Shown: positions 22,740-34,819 of the stretch, piece by piece | Layout of the letters: every line of letters starts with the position of its first letter | How positions within the stretch are numbered: position 1 is the stretch's first letter | Origin: Phascolarctos cinereus | Lineage: Eukaryota > Chordata > Mammalia > Diprotodontia > Phascolarctidae | Reading direction: 5' to 3' | Assembly (NCBI RefSeq): GCF_002099425.1 | Contig: NW_018343973.1 | Location: 4,813,001-4,877,000 of the forward strand | Length of the DNA stretch: 64,000 nucleotides | The notes under the pieces: model-generated | Told to the model about the DNA's origin: nothing | The model's input: the letters and a program-made list of their open reading frames with translations, nothing else | Databases searched by the model: none | Made by a program: the position numbers and the translations under genes

Positions 22740-24000
22740 TACTTTGTTAAATCCTGAAGCACATAAGCTATGAGGTAAATATTATTTTCCTGATTTCTTA
22801 AATCTGAAGAAACTTAAGTGTGGATCAAATTCATCTAACATAGATAAAAATTAAGACTGGTGGTGCAATTAGCCAGATATCTTAATGGTTGTCTCTGGTA
22901 GTATCTTATAGAGGGATTTTTCTGGCCTATCTCTATTTTAGGATTAAATGGGAAGCATGAATTATTCACATGTAAAAATATGTGTCCATGTATAAAACAG
23001 ACTTTGTGTAATACATTAGATACAGCAACCCTAAAAAGTGTTGTATAGATCCTATGCAATCACCTAGATAGCATGATTTTAAAGATTAGGAAAGGACCTT
23101 CTTTCCCCTAAAAAATGCTACCTTTCATCCTGGAAGATTCCTAATAAGAAAGTCACTCACAGATTTGATCTCTTAAGATGTGAAAAAAAGAGGAAAAATC
23201 TTAAGGTGTTATTTGTCTTAAGTGTGTAAATTTGTTTTGCTTTGCTTCCTAAGGGAAAGTTTTGATAGGAAAGGAATTTAAGAATATGTGGGGCTTATAA
23301 GTGGGTTAGGATGCTCTCAGAGTTATTTAACAGTTTTGCCTAGCATTTGGCTTGGGTAAGCTCCATTTGTATTTGTAGGCTATCTGAACTTTTATAAGTT
23401 GGTGTAATTCATCATAATGTTCCATATTACTTAAGGAAAATTTTAAAGCGTTGATTTAAGCTACTTTTGACAACAGCAGGAGCTGAAATTAGATGGGTTT
23501 TTTTTTCAACTGAACAGGTATAGACCATTACATGCTGGCCCCACAATGCACCAGCAGTTCTCATAATCCCTGACCTAGAGAGACCACCTTGGAGAAAAAT
23601 GGCGTAATCCAGTCTTCTGCTCCTCAGTCTTAGGTGTTTTTGATGAGGCTGCCAAGAAGAGTGCTAGATGTGTTTGTGATTTATGACAGCACAAGAAAAG
23701 TTCTGTATATCCATGTGAAAGCACTGTGGAATACTTATTTCCATCTTGGTTTAGCTGCCCCTTAAAAATAAATTGATGGTTTGAGAGGAAAGTGAATTGG
23801 CTCTGTAACCCTTCACTTACATCAGAGATTTACTCTGTAATTTACGAATTTTACATGAAGTCTAGTTTCATAGTATACATTAAATATTTCAACATTTTGA
23901 TCCTTAGCTATTGAAATTCAAAGTATGAGACATCAAATTGAGATGAAGACTGTCTTAATTCCCCAGTCCTCTGGTACTCCTCTCCCAATCACCTTGTATT
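22740..24000. other. single-copy intronic DNA
   Basis: No repeat or exon recognised. 22835-23059 minus is a chance frame. Confidence 0.4.
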
Positions 24001-24002
24001 TA

Positions 24003-24078
24003 ATTTATGTGTATGTGTGTGTATATATGTGTGTATATGTACTGCATATGTACGTGTATGTATATACACACACATCTG
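24003..24078. repeat. TG/TA simple repeat
   Basis: Impure (TG)n and (TA)n alternation, abutting the next SINE. Confidence 0.75.
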
Positions 24079-24079
24079 T

Positions 24080-24309
24080 GGTGTTGTTGTTTAGTCTTAA
24101 AGTTGTGTCCAATTTTTTGTGACCCCAATTGGGATTTTCTTGGCAAAGATACTAGAGTAGTTTGCCATTTCCTTCTCCAGCTCATTTTACAGATGAGGAA
24201 ACAGCAGGGTTGTTTCACACAGCTAGTGAGTGTCTGAAGCCAGATTTGAAATAAGGTCCTCCTGACTCCAAGGCCCAGCAATCTATCCACTGCACCACCT
24301 AGCTGGCCC
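24080..24309 (-). mobile_element. MAR1-like SINE, copy A of a duplicated block
   Basis: Antisense tail TGTTGTTGTTTAGTC, then TTGGCAAAGATACTAGAGTA, GATGAGGAAACAGCAGGG and CACTGCACCACCTAGCTGG. The downstream 90 bp also recur after copy B at 25027. Confidence 0.9.
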
Positions 24310-24489
24310 AAACTGCTTTTAGTTGTGAACAATTTCAATAATTTCTTTAACTTCCTAAATAATTATTTTTAATACTACTCACTAGAACACTGAAGGGTAT
24401 GGACATACATATGGATTATAAATCTATATATCTACATATTGCTATATGTATTTATTTACGTAAGTAATGTAAAGGCAAACCTCAGCCTA

Positions 24490-24745
24490 CGTTTTATTTA
24501 AAACAAATCCAGTCTGGTAAGAGAGGTATCTAATTAATAAAGAAAAGAAATATTTTTTGCAATGTGCAGTTGAAACTGTACACAAATACCAAAGAGAATT
24601 AAGCTAAGTACATGTTCAGAACCATTTGAAATTAACTAGGGAAGGCTTCCTGGAAGAGATTAACTTTGCTTTGGGAAAGAGACATAAGCTGGAGAAGAAC
24701 TAGAAGAGTGTATCAGGCTGTTAAGAAGAGCATGCTTTGAAAAAA
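24490..24745 (-). mobile_element. L2 antisense fragment
   Basis: AACTAGGGAAGGCTTCCTGG is the antisense of the L2 block encoding GGAAGCCTTCC; followed by GAGACATAAGCTGGAGAAGAA. Confidence 0.6.
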
Positions 24746-24784
24746 AAAGTCTGTGAAGTTTCATTGGTCTGAACTACCTTTTTT

Positions 24785-25027
24785 GCTGTTGTTGTTTATT
24801 CAATGATGTCCTACTCTTTGTGACCCCTTGTGGGTTTTTCTTGGCAAAGATATTGGAAAGGTTTGCTATTTCCTTCTCCAGCTCATTTTACAGATGAGGA
24901 AACTAGGTAAACAGGGTTAAGTGAGTTGCTCAGGGTCACACTGCTAGTAAGTGCCTGAGGTCAAATTTGAACTCAGGTTTTCCTGAATTCAGAATAGGCA
25001 CTCTATCAACTGTACCACCTAGCTGCC
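24785..25027 (-). mobile_element. MAR1-like SINE, copy B of a duplicated block
   Basis: Antisense tail TGTTGTTGTTTATTCAATG, TTGGCAAAGATATTGGAAAG, GATGAGGAAACTAGGTAAAC and TGTACCACCTAGCTGCCCC. Confidence 0.9.
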
Positions 25028-25379
25028 CCAAACTCCTTTTAGTTATGAACAATTTTAATAATTTCTTTAACTTTCTAAATAGTTTTTGTTCATTTTTTCT
25101 AGGGGGAAAAAATAATACTAACTGGGACACTGAAAAGTATACTGACAGAGTAGATAGAGAGCTTGTCATAGACTCAAGACAACTTGATTTCATTTCCCAC
25201 CTTAACACATACTGTCTGTATGGCCCTGGTCAAGGCACTTTATCTTTCAGTATAGTATCCCAGACGTTCTCTCCAAGACTCTAAGTTGCAGACAAAGAAG
25301 TTGATTGGCACTGGTAGAAGAAATTCCACATTGGTTAATTCTATTCACTGGTAAAATTATTATCCCATCAAATGACAAT

Positions 25380-25600
25380 AATTCACATTCACATAGCATG
25401 TTTAGTTTTAGAAGATTTTGTCCCCACTCCCACCCTGTGAGATAGGTGGTGGTACAAGGATTTTGATGCCTCTTTTATATGTCAGAAGACTGAAGCTCAG
25501 AAGGCATCATATGACCTGTCACTGGTGGGAGCCAAGATTTTAACATCCTTATCTTATGATTCCAGTTCCAGCACTCCCACTCCACCATGTTTCCTCTATA
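25380..25600 (-). mobile_element. MIR-type SINE, degenerate
   Basis: CACCCTGTGAGATAGGTGGT, then GAAGACTGAAGCTCAGAAGG and TTCCAGTTCCAGCACTCC resemble antisense MIR. Confidence 0.5.
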
Positions 25601-25659
25601 CTACAGAAGTTGCTCTGCCAGTATACAGTGTCCAAACTGATAAATACCTGTAATGTGTT

Positions 25660-25800
25660 GAGTATTGCACTGAAGTACAGAAAACCTAGGTTCTAGTCAC
25701 CATTTGACCCCTAGTAAGTCATTTACTTGCTTTGGACCTTAGTTGCTAGTTCAGCTTTCCTGGCTGCAAAATCAAGGATTCTAATGATCTTTGTCAAGCC
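25660..25800 (+). mobile_element. MIR-type SINE, degenerate
   Basis: AACCTAGGTTCTAGTCACCA, CCCCTAGTAAGTCATTTACTT and TGCAAAATCAAGGATTCTAAT follow the sense MIR order. Confidence 0.5.
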
Positions 25801-25879
25801 TCTTGAAAATTTAAGTTTATTAAACTAGTATTCTGGTTTTAAATATTAGCTTAAGGATAGACTTAATATGACTTTGGAA

Positions 25880-26180
25880 GTCTAAATACCCATGAAGAAT
25901 GAAATATGTAGCTAAAAGAGGAAGTAGAGATATTCCATCCCAGGAGCCAGACTCAACAGGACTACGGTTAGTTAAAAAGGATACTTTATAATTAGAGCAG
26001 TTGAAACATGGAATGAGCTGCCTCAGGAGATAGAAATTTCACCATTACTAGAAGCGTTTGAGCAGAGGCTGGGCTTGTTAGGGATTTTGTAGAGAAGATT
26101 CATGCTTCAGGTAGGAGATTGGACTACTCAACATTTAAGATTATATTCAAATACAAGAATATATGGTTCTGTGACTTTTA
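25880..26180 (+). mobile_element. L3/CR1 LINE 3' end
   Basis: AACATGGAATGAGCTGCCTC, AGGAGATAGAAATTTCACCA, GAGCAGAGGCTGGGCTTGTT and AGGTAGGAGATTGGACTACT match the order of the CR1/L3 3' end. Confidence 0.75.
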
Positions 26181-26195
26181 AAATATATACACGTG

Positions 26196-26353
26196 GGGGC
26201 AGCTAGATGGTGCAGTGGATAGAGCACCAGCCCTGAAGTCAGGAAGACCTGAGTTCAAATCTGGCCTCAGACCAAACACTTGACACTTACTAGCTGTGTG
26301 ACCCTGGGCAAGTCACTTAACCCCAATTGCCTAAAAAAAAAACCCCAAAAGCG
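26196..26353 (+). mobile_element. CORE-SINE, WSINE1-like, with TSD
   Basis: GGGGCAGCTAGATGGTGCAG head to CCCCAATTGCCTAAAAAAA end. Flanked by a 17-bp TSD, TAAAATATATACACRTG (26179-26195, 26354-26370), with one mismatch. Confidence 0.95.
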
Positions 26354-26370
26354 TAAAATATATACACATG

Positions 26371-27040
26371 TATATAATTACATATGAGATAAGATTCTGT
26401 CATACTAACTGAAAAACAGTAATGCAGCCTTCATTAGCAAGATAAACTTTCTTTAGATGGACAGTTTTTCAAGTTATGTCCTTGGGACCTGTGCTTGGGA
26501 ACAGACAGGATATAAAATTTAATTAAATAAAAATGTTGATTATCATTCAGTCAGTAAATAATGTCAAGTAGGCATATTTTATGAGCACAGAAAAGATTAA
26601 TTCAGCCCCCAGTTTTATTTAAAGATCTTCTTTCATTTCTATGATATTACTCTTCATGATACATAAAAATTCAAGTAGCACTGCCATGATCACTATTTCC
26701 TTCTTCCTTTTCCTCAAGATTCCTCATCCCATTTCCACACCATCCGTCTACTATGAAGAAAAACAAACAGTTTTATTTTGGGTCTGAGCATATAAGGACA
26801 GACAAATTTTCTAAAAGTAAAAATTTACTATATTAAGAAGCAAATTTTGCTTTCCAATTTTAGGACTACACTCCCTTTTATCAGTTTATTTGGAAAATAA
26901 TGGTGCACCAGTGGAACACAAGCTCTGGCAGACCATGTAGATGTGTGTACATACCTATGTGTGTAGTAGGTATAGAATGTCCTATGCCTCAAAATACAAA
27001 TATATACAAATACATGCTTGTGTATGTATACATATATGTA
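26371..27040. other. single-copy intronic DNA
   Basis: No repeat or exon recognised before the TG repeat. Confidence 0.4.
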
Positions 27041-27041
27041 T

Positions 27042-27043
<2 letters not shown>

Positions 27044-27078
<35 letters not shown>
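27044..27078. repeat. (TG)n microsatellite
   Basis: About 17 uninterrupted TG units; likely polymorphic. Preceded by a TATA/CATA-rich run from 27000. Confidence 0.95.
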
Positions 27079-27079
<1 letters not shown>

Positions 27080-27590
27080 TCATACACATATCTGAGAAAG
27101 AAAATATCTCAGTTATATGTTAGGAAAGCTCACAAATTGGAATTAACAATTTAAGCAATAAACACAGAAAGGAGTAAGTAAAGTTAGGGCTGCAATTTAT
27201 AAAGAGACAAAAAATTGTGTCATTAAGTTACCAAGCTGGAAAAGTTTCCAGTGCTGGGCCCTTATTCATGGTTGTTGTCTGATGTCCAGCCCAACTCGGT
27301 TCATAGAGATACATCTCCAAGTTAGTTATGAAATGATGATTTTTTTGATCTCATTATCTCTCATAGATTATCTTACTAAAGTATAGAAGGGATGCATCAG
27401 TGTCCATGGAAAGAATATTCACACCAACAAAACATATCCTTGAGGTATAGAAGCATTGAATCAATAGTTTAAAATATTGGCATTTTTCTTAGTGGCTGCA
27501 AAAGGAGATGGGGAAAGGATTAACATTAGTGAAATGTGAAGGATAAGATTCTCTTTGGAATAATTAAACAAAGAATGACAGAAGATAAGT
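27079..27590. other. single-copy intronic DNA
   Basis: No repeat or exon recognised. Confidence 0.4.
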
Positions 27591-27608
27591 TTAATATTCT
27601 AACTTGGG

Positions 27609-27783
27609 GGCAGCTAGCTGGCCCAGTGGGTAGAGCACCGGCCCTGGATTCAGGAGGACCTGAGTTCAAATCCGGCCTCAGACACATAACACTTACTAGC
27701 TGTGTGACCCTGGGCAAGTCACTTAACCCCATTGCCTAAAATAACATCATCATCATCATCATCATCATCATCATAATAATAAA
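27609..27783 (+). mobile_element. CORE-SINE, WSINE1-like, with TSD and (CAT)n tail
   Basis: GGGCAGCTAGCTGGCCCAGTG to CCCCATTGCCTAAAATAAC, ending in a (CAT)n run (27745-27773) in place of poly-A. Exact TSD TAATATTCTAACTTGGG (from 27592 and at 27784-27800). Confidence 0.95.
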
Positions 27784-27984
27784 TAATATTCTAACTTGGG
27801 ATGTAAAGAGCAAGGCAGTAGAAGTATTTATCAATGAGTGATAGACTAGTTAGAATTCTTTTAAAATAAAAGAACGTTTATAACTATGAAGTGTTACTAA
27901 TAGTAAAATATTTATTATATGAGCACCTGAAACAAAACTAACTCTTTTTTCATTTTTACATGCTTTGCAAAAAAAAAAATCAGT

Positions 27985-28090
27985 ATAAAGTAAGTTAACG
28001 CAGGTCACAGGGACAAGAAGTAGCAGTGTTGGAATTCAAACCCTGGTCCTCTGATTCCAAACCTAGTGCTCTTTCCACCATACTAGTGCC
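27985..28090 (-). mobile_element. MIR-type SINE fragment
   Basis: Antisense MIR: GTTAACGCAGGTCACAGGGA, GGAATTCAAACCCTGGTCCT and CTAGTGCTCTTTCCACCATA. Confidence 0.75.
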
Positions 28091-28499
28091 TCCTCTTTCA
28101 ACCTAGAAAGGGAGACAATTTAAACACTTGAACACAAGTGGAAAAACAGCGTCCTAGATGAACCTAATGTAATCAGCAAAATGTACCACCAATAAATCTT
28201 GTCAGTTTTCATAGCTTCTGCCACTGTATTCCCTACTGCCCCACCCTCTGCCTCCTAGTGATAGAGGATTGTACTGTTGTCAGAGTAGAATCATCTCAAA
28301 TGAGTTTAGTTTTCTTATACATATACTCCATCATTGTTTCTTAAAATATGATTTAGAAAAAGATTTAATAATTTAAATCCTTAAATTATTTTCTTTTGCT
28401 AGCTAAAATATTTGATTTACTTCTAAAAAAATCTTTCATTAAAATTCTTAGTTTTCCCTTTTCTTAGACTACCAGGAATAAATAGGATGAATGTGAATG

Positions 28500-28900
28500 T
28501 CATCAAATCAATAAGCATTTATTGAACTCATATTCTATGCCAGACACTGTGTAAAGAATGTAGTGTGTGAAAGAGAGTAAGGTGTAAGAAGACTGGAAAG
28601 GTAGGAAGGGGCCAGATTATAAAGAGCTTTAAATGCTAAAGGACTCCATATTTAATCCTGATGGTAGTAGAGAGCTACTGGAGCTTGTTGTGTAACAGGG
28701 TGACATGATCAAACCTATACTTCAGAAAATTACCTGTGCAGCTGAGTGGAGAATGTTGTCGACAGAGTGAGCCTTGAGGCAAGGAGACAGACCATTTAGA
28801 AGGCTATTGTAGTAGTCCATTTGGGAGTTAATGAGGGCCTTACTAGGCTTCTGGTTGTGTGAGTGAAAAGAAGGGCACAAAAAGGGGAGATATTGTGAAA
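28500..28900 (-). mobile_element. L2 LINE, antisense
   Basis: ATAAGCATTTATTGAACTCA, GCCAGACACTGTGTAAAGAA, then AAGGTAGGAAGGGGCCAGAT, CAGGGTGACATGATCAAACC and GGCTATTGTAGTAGTCCATT in the order of antisense L2. An internal portion after the terminus is missing. Confidence 0.8.
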
Positions 28901-29668
28901 CAACATATAATTAATAGTCACTTTTCCAAGTTTTTTTCTTTATTAGGACTCAAAGAGAAACTAAAGAATATTGCATGTGATAATCTTGCCAGCTTCTTTT
29001 AAAATGTAAAGTCTGGCATGTATAAAAAGTTTTAAATCTTTTTTTAAATAATGGAAAGTGGAAAATAGAGGTTATTTGGAGTTAAAATGATTGTTTATCC
29101 ATTTGTAAAGTTGAAAGGAAGTGAGTAGATGATGTTGCTGTCACTTTACCTAAAATGTATCCACTTGTCACTTTTTGATATTAAGCACAAGCAGAGAAAT
29201 GGGGATAAAAGTCATTATAAATGTCTCTACTGTATATATCTGTACTATTTCTCACTTGTACAATTTGCAATGCAATGTACCTGCTACGCTCTTGTTCACT
29301 GTCACTACTCTATCATTCTCTCAGATATATATCTTTGTGTTTATATGCAGTAGGCACAATATGTAGTCCTTATTATGCAAAAAATATTGCAGTTATTATT
29401 TTGTATCCTCTTCTATTTGTATTCAATATAAAAGGCCAGAAATGGATATGTCTTAGATGAAATAACAAAATCTCCTACTTACCTATTTAATAATTAAATA
29501 AATCTCTAAACTCTGGCCAACCTCTATATTCCATTCTTCATTATTTTAAAAGATTCCAAAATTCTGATACAAAACAGGACACACATATATACATATATAT
29601 TTGATATGTAGTAGTGATTCTGTGAGTATAGGGAAATGAAATTCCCTCCAAGGATGCAGATTGACCAC
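28901..29668. other. AT-rich intronic DNA
   Basis: No repeat or exon recognised. Three overlapping 60-80 residue frames at 29129-29460 look like composition artefacts. Confidence 0.4.
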
Positions 29669-29684
29669 TGAAAATCATAGTTTT

Positions 29685-29906
29685 TTAAAATATATGTACA
29701 TTTTTATTTATTTTTAGTTTTAAACGTTCACTTCTATAAGATTTTGAGGTCTAAATTTTCTCTCCCTCTCTCCCCTCACCCCTCCCAAAGATGCTGTGCT
29801 ATCTGATATAGGCTATATAGGTACAGTCATATTAAACATATTTCCACATTATTTGTGTTGTAAAGAAGTATTAGAACCAAAGGGGAAAACCATGAGAAAG
29901 AAGAAA

Positions 29907-29960
<54 letters not shown>

Positions 29961-31007
29961 AATAGTATGCTTCGATCTGTATTCAGATGCCATAGTTCTT
30001 TCTCTGGATATGGATAGCATTTTCCATCAGGAATCTTTTGGAATTGTCTTAGATCCTTGCATTGCTGAGAAGAGTTATCAAATTTGGTTATTGCACAATG
30101 TCACTGTTGCTGCATCCAATGTTCTCCTGGTTCTGCTCACTTCACTCAGCATCAGTTCATTTAAGTCTTTCCAGGTTTTTCTGAAATCTGCCTGCTCATC
30201 ATTTCTTATGGAACAATAGTATTCTGTTACATTCATATACCACAACTTGTTCAGCCATTCCCCAATTGGTGGACATCCCCTCGGTTTCCCCAAAAAGAGC
30301 CACTATAAGTATTTTTGTACATGTAGGTCATTTCCCCATTTTTACGATTTCTTTGGGATACAGACCAGTAGTGCTATTGCTTGATCAAAGGGTAGGCACA
30401 ATTTTATAGCCTTTTAGGTATCATTCCAAATTGCTCTCCAGAATGGTTCACAACTCCACCAACAATGCATTGGTGTTCCAATTTTCCCACATCTTCTCCA
30501 ACATGAATCATTTTCCTGTTTTGTCATGTTAGCCAATCTAACATGATAGGTGTGATGCAGTACCTCAGAGTTGTTTTGATTTGCGTTTCTTTAATCAATA
30601 GTGATTTAGAGCATTTTTCACATGACTATAGATAGCTTTAATTTCTTCATCTGAAAACTGCCTGTTCATGTCCTTTGACCATTTATCAATTTGGGAATGG
30701 CTTGTATTCTTATAAATTTGACTCAGTTCTCTATATATTTTAGATGTGAGGTCTTTATCAAAGATACTGGCTGTAAAAATTGTTTCCCAGCTTTCTGCTT
30801 CCCTTCTAATCTTAGTCGCATTGTCTTTGTTTGTGCAAAACCTTTTTAATTTAATGTAATCAAAATTACCCATTTTGCATTTCATAATGTTCTCTAACTC
30901 TTCTTTGGTCAAAATTCTTCTGTTCTCTATAGTTCTGACAGGTAAATTATTCCTTGCTCTCCTGATTTGCTTATAGTATCACTCTTTATATCTAAGTCGT
31001 TTACCCG
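29685..31007 (-). mobile_element. 5'-truncated L1 with ORF2 C-terminal third
   Basis: Flanked by a 16-bp TSD, TGAAAATYATAGTTTT (29669-29684, 31008-31023). On the minus strand the order is ORF2 (30912 to about 30080), then 3' UTR (to 29685). Peptide landmarks are RREAESWETIFTAS, DKWSKDMNRQFSDEEIKA and later NKLWYMNVTEYY, all typical L1 ORF2. Its 3' UTR differs from the HAL1/21.9-kb lineage and carries an (AG)n run. ORF2 is broken by frame changes between the two readable blocks. Confidence 0.93.
29911..29957. repeat. (AG)n microsatellite inside L1 3' UTR
   Basis: About 23 AG units, probably expanded from the purine-rich tract of the L1 3' UTR. Confidence 0.95.
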
Positions 31008-31039
31008 TGAAAATTATAGTTTTAAAGAGTTTCTTCAGC

Positions 31040-31985
31040 CACTGACAAATTCATTTCAATTCAGTAAACACACTATGTATGAGCATTCAAAGATCTCCCC
31101 ACCCCCTCATAAAAAGTCCTAACTCTCAAGGAGTTTATATTCTGTTTGGGGGAAAACTACACACACACAAGTAAAAACAGAACATACAGGTAGGTAAGTT
31201 GGCAGGTCTATAGATAGACAGATACATAGATAGATACATAGATACAAAATAGCATTGGGAGGAGGACAGTACTAAAAATAGTGGTAAGGTATGCAGAAAG
31301 GCCTCTTCTATGTGGCTATTGGGCAGAGGTGTAAAGGGAGCAAGTAATTCCAAGAGAAGAGAGGACATTTCAGGCATTGGAAACAGCATGTGCAAAAGCA
31401 TGGATGGAGATGGAAAATATGATGTCATGTTCAAGGAAAATCAGGTAGTCCAGTTTGGCTGTTATGTTGAGTATATGACAAGGAAGAATGTATAATCAAC
31501 TGGGAAGGGTAAGGTGAAGCCAGATTATGAAAGGTTTTAAGTGCCAAACACAGATGTTTGCATTTTATCCTAAAGAATTTAAGATGTAAGGATTTAGAGC
31601 TGAAAGGCAATAGGGTGCCCCAGGGGCTCTTGATAAGAGGAATGACATTATTAAACCTATGCTTTGAAAATAACAACCTGGCAACTGAAAGGATAGGATG
31701 GAGGGGGGAGAAAATGAAGACTGGAAGACCAATTAAGAAGCTATTGTAGCTTGTGGAAGCTTATTGTGAAGATAAGAGGTGATAATAATGTGAAAGTAGG
31801 ATCAGTAAGACTTAGCAAGTTGACTGGATAAGGGGTGACCATAAGCAAAGACTGTGGGATGATGCCTAATTTGCAAGTCTGGGTGACTCAAAGGACAGTA
31901 GTGCCTTCAAAATAAGTAGGGAATTTAAGAAGTTTGAGAGAAAGATAATTAGTTCTCTTTTGGATATATTAAATTTAAGATGTCG
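31040..31985 (-). mobile_element. L2 LINE, antisense
   Basis: Runs from AACTCTCAAGGAGTTTATAT through CATTTCAGGCATTGGAAACA, GTGAAGCCAGATTATGAAAG and TGGATATATTAAATTTAAGATG, matching the antisense L2 order. A GATA/ATAC-rich simple repeat is embedded at 31208-31245. Confidence 0.75.
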
Positions 31986-32155
31986 GTGAGACTTGCCCAT
32001 AGTTACCCACTTATATACACATTATATACATTATATACATGATCACATATATAGTAGATGTAAGAAGCAAAACTTCCTGGCTCAGAAGTTAGTCTTTTAA
32101 TGATATCCACTTGGTCACACTGCTCATGTGTTCTTGCTATTATTCTCATATTCTC

Positions 32156-32285
32156 TGTCTCTGTCTCTCTGTGTCTCTGTCTCTCTCTCTCCATCTCCCC
32201 ATCTCTCTTTCCCTTCTCTTTGCTTCTCTTCCTCTTTCATTCTCTACCCTCTCTCCTTCTTCCTCTCCCTCTTCTTTCCCCCTTC
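32156..32285 (+). repeat. pyrimidine tract, (TC)n-like
   Basis: About 130 bp of mostly C and T (TCTCTGTCTCTCTGTGTC and similar). Spurious serine/leucine-rich frames in three phases overlap it. It could form triplex or H-DNA. Confidence 0.85.
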
Positions 32286-34690
32286 TGTCTATTTATGTTT
32301 AGATATATAAATATATATTATATCATTATTATATAATTATATAATATATTATCTAATATTTGCTTGTAAATCTCTTTAAATCTATAAATATGGTTATAGA
32401 TTAAGGTGTATATATGCATATGTGTGTGCTAATCATATGTAATAGTGTAATGCTGCATAATAACACCACAATTTTAATAGTTATTTGAAATCTAGTTATG
32501 ATAACTTTTTAATGATCTTGCTTGGAAGTTTCACTATAATTCATGGCACTGGTTTGATGGTAAAATGTTTCAAATTAATAATAAATGAACTTTAAAAAGT
32601 AATCTATTTGTGAAATGGGGACTGATTATATTTATATGCTATATATAATTTCCTTCATTGAAAGAGAAAAATTTTTTTATTATTTAATACTAAGTCCATA
32701 GATTTATAGGCTTTAGAAATTTTAGAAGGAGATCTCAGAGGTCATGAATCCAACACCTCAATTTGAAAGTTTGGGGTTTTTTTAATAGAAAATCAAAGTA
32801 ATAAAAAAAATGGCCCTTTTCAAAAAAAGATCAGCTTAGTGCGGTCACCTAAGAAGTTTGTGATTGATATTTTGCATGTCATATGTAATTCAGAAATTCA
32901 GTCAATGGAGACATGATCTCATCAAGGTAAGACTTCACTCTGAAGGTACAGATCACAACCTGTCGTCATTTTCTCATCCTATGTGATTCATTGATGTCTA
33001 CCCATAAATACTCAATCAGAGTCTATCTAGCATATGTGGACATCTTTCTAAGGCCTTTGATACTGCAGTACTAGATGACTATCCATTATTATCATTTACA
33101 CTCACTTCATGGACTCATCTAGCTTCAGTACTTTTCTTAGAGCTTCTTTTCCACTCATCGTTGCATGACATTGTTGGTAATGTCCTGCAGTCTATTTACA
33201 CTCACTATGGATCTTTCCACTCTGCCTGTGTGTCTATCATTATTTTGATTCTTCAAAGATTATGCTGTGCTATGATTTACTTTTGTTAAAACTCATGAAC
33301 TGTTCTGGCGTTGTTTGTAAAGTGATATTTCAGCAAAGAAAAATTGAGGAACAAAAATATCCAGTTTTTATTTGGAACTTCAGGATCTAAACAAAGCTCT
33401 GCAGAGAGCCTATGTCATACATTCCAATGGTGTGTCAAGGCTCTGTTTATACTAGCTGTTAACATGAACCCTAGGTTAGACTCTAATTTTGAGTTGTTTT
33501 GTTTTAAAATTACTTCATCTAGAGTGGAAAGCCCTGATTTAAAAAAAAAAAAAGATGATTAATTGTAGGATTTAGAAATTAATGTATAATAAAAATAAAA
33601 TTTAATCCTATTTCAAGTGACATCCTGAACCTAAGACAATGAATTCAAAAAGTCATTTTTTTGAAACTTTTCAGCTAATTGAGATCAGATCTCTACTACT
33701 TCTGAATTCCAATCTAGACCTTAAGGTAAATCATGCTGTGAGCCAGAACATCTTGAAAGTGTCTTTATTTTTCTAAATCTTTAAAATCAAATTTTATAAT
33801 TTTGACACTAAACAATAATGTTGCCCATAAAAGAAAATGTTATTTGTGTGTTAAAAGCAGATCAGTTCTATTGTTTTCTTTCTTCTTTTTAGTTCTCCCA
33901 AACTATATTTTTCTTAGGGATATTCATTTATAATAAGAGTTTTACTTTCTGGATTATTTTTATAGTTTAAAACTGAGCAATAAGAAAAGGAAAATTTTTT
34001 AAATATTTATTTATTTAAGAATTTTTCTTATTTACTTGGCTCAAAAATGGTTTTGCCAAGCAATGAAAGTATTCGTGTGAGGCTATAGAAGTCCAAAAAA
34101 TGTTGGTACTGAAAGCTCAGAGAAGCCTTGTCTTACTTCCCCTTGAAAATGTTTCCCAAATACACAGATTTAGTATTACTGTTGTTATTCCTTAGCATAA
34201 ATGCCAAGTATGCAAGATACTATCTTTCTAATAAATTTTACATTAAGAAATTGCATATTAGTAGGCATTTTAACCCAAGTTATACCTTATCAAAAATTCT
34301 ATACATTTATCCTATTTTGACTATATATTTCATCAATACTTTTTTATTTCTTCCTTTTGTAGAGAAGAAAGGTGAATACTATGTTTTTTCTCATAGACAA
34401 GTATAAATAATCAGTACAATACAATAATAGTTTAGCCAGTGCCCCTTTATCAACAATTAATGAAAATGGTAGATATTAATCTCTTTATATGTAAGAATAC
34501 TCCTTTAGCATTTATCCTATAATGTCTATCAAACTTAGACCAAGTTCTGTTATTAGTGTTAATTTTAGCAGGATGAAGAAAAAGCATTTTTTCCTCTGGG
34601 TTCAGGTATCTTTTTGCCTGAAAAATTATTTTGTCATGCCTTCAGTTCAGATTCAATTCAGCTCAATAAACATATGCTGAAAAGTGAAGA
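32286..34690. other. intronic DNA, mostly unassigned
   Basis: AT-rich. 32850-33290 is less AT-rich and may be an unrecognised old repeat. An A13 run at 33541-33553 could be a decayed retroposon tail. No exon is seen. Confidence 0.4.
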
Positions 34691-34694
34691 GTGT

Positions 34695-34805
34695 AGGATT
34701 TAGAGTTGGAAGGGACCTTACAATACTTATAAGGCTTCTAAGAGTTTCCAAGATCACCTCGTCCACCTGCTTTGTTTTACAGATGAAGAAAGAGTTCATA
34801 GAAAG
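34695..34805 (-). mobile_element. CORE-SINE fragment
   Basis: GATTTAGAGTTGGAAGGGACC and TGTTTTACAGATGAAGAAAGAG resemble the antisense CORE-SINE tail. Confidence 0.55.
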
Positions 34806-34819
34806 GAAATAACCTAGAG

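Noticed and set aside
27745-27773. CRISPR-like or satellite array
   Set aside because: The only regular short-period repeats are microsatellites; there are no spaced direct repeats.
32100-32336. Three overlapping serine/leucine-rich frames
   Set aside because: They translate a TC-rich simple repeat in all three phases.
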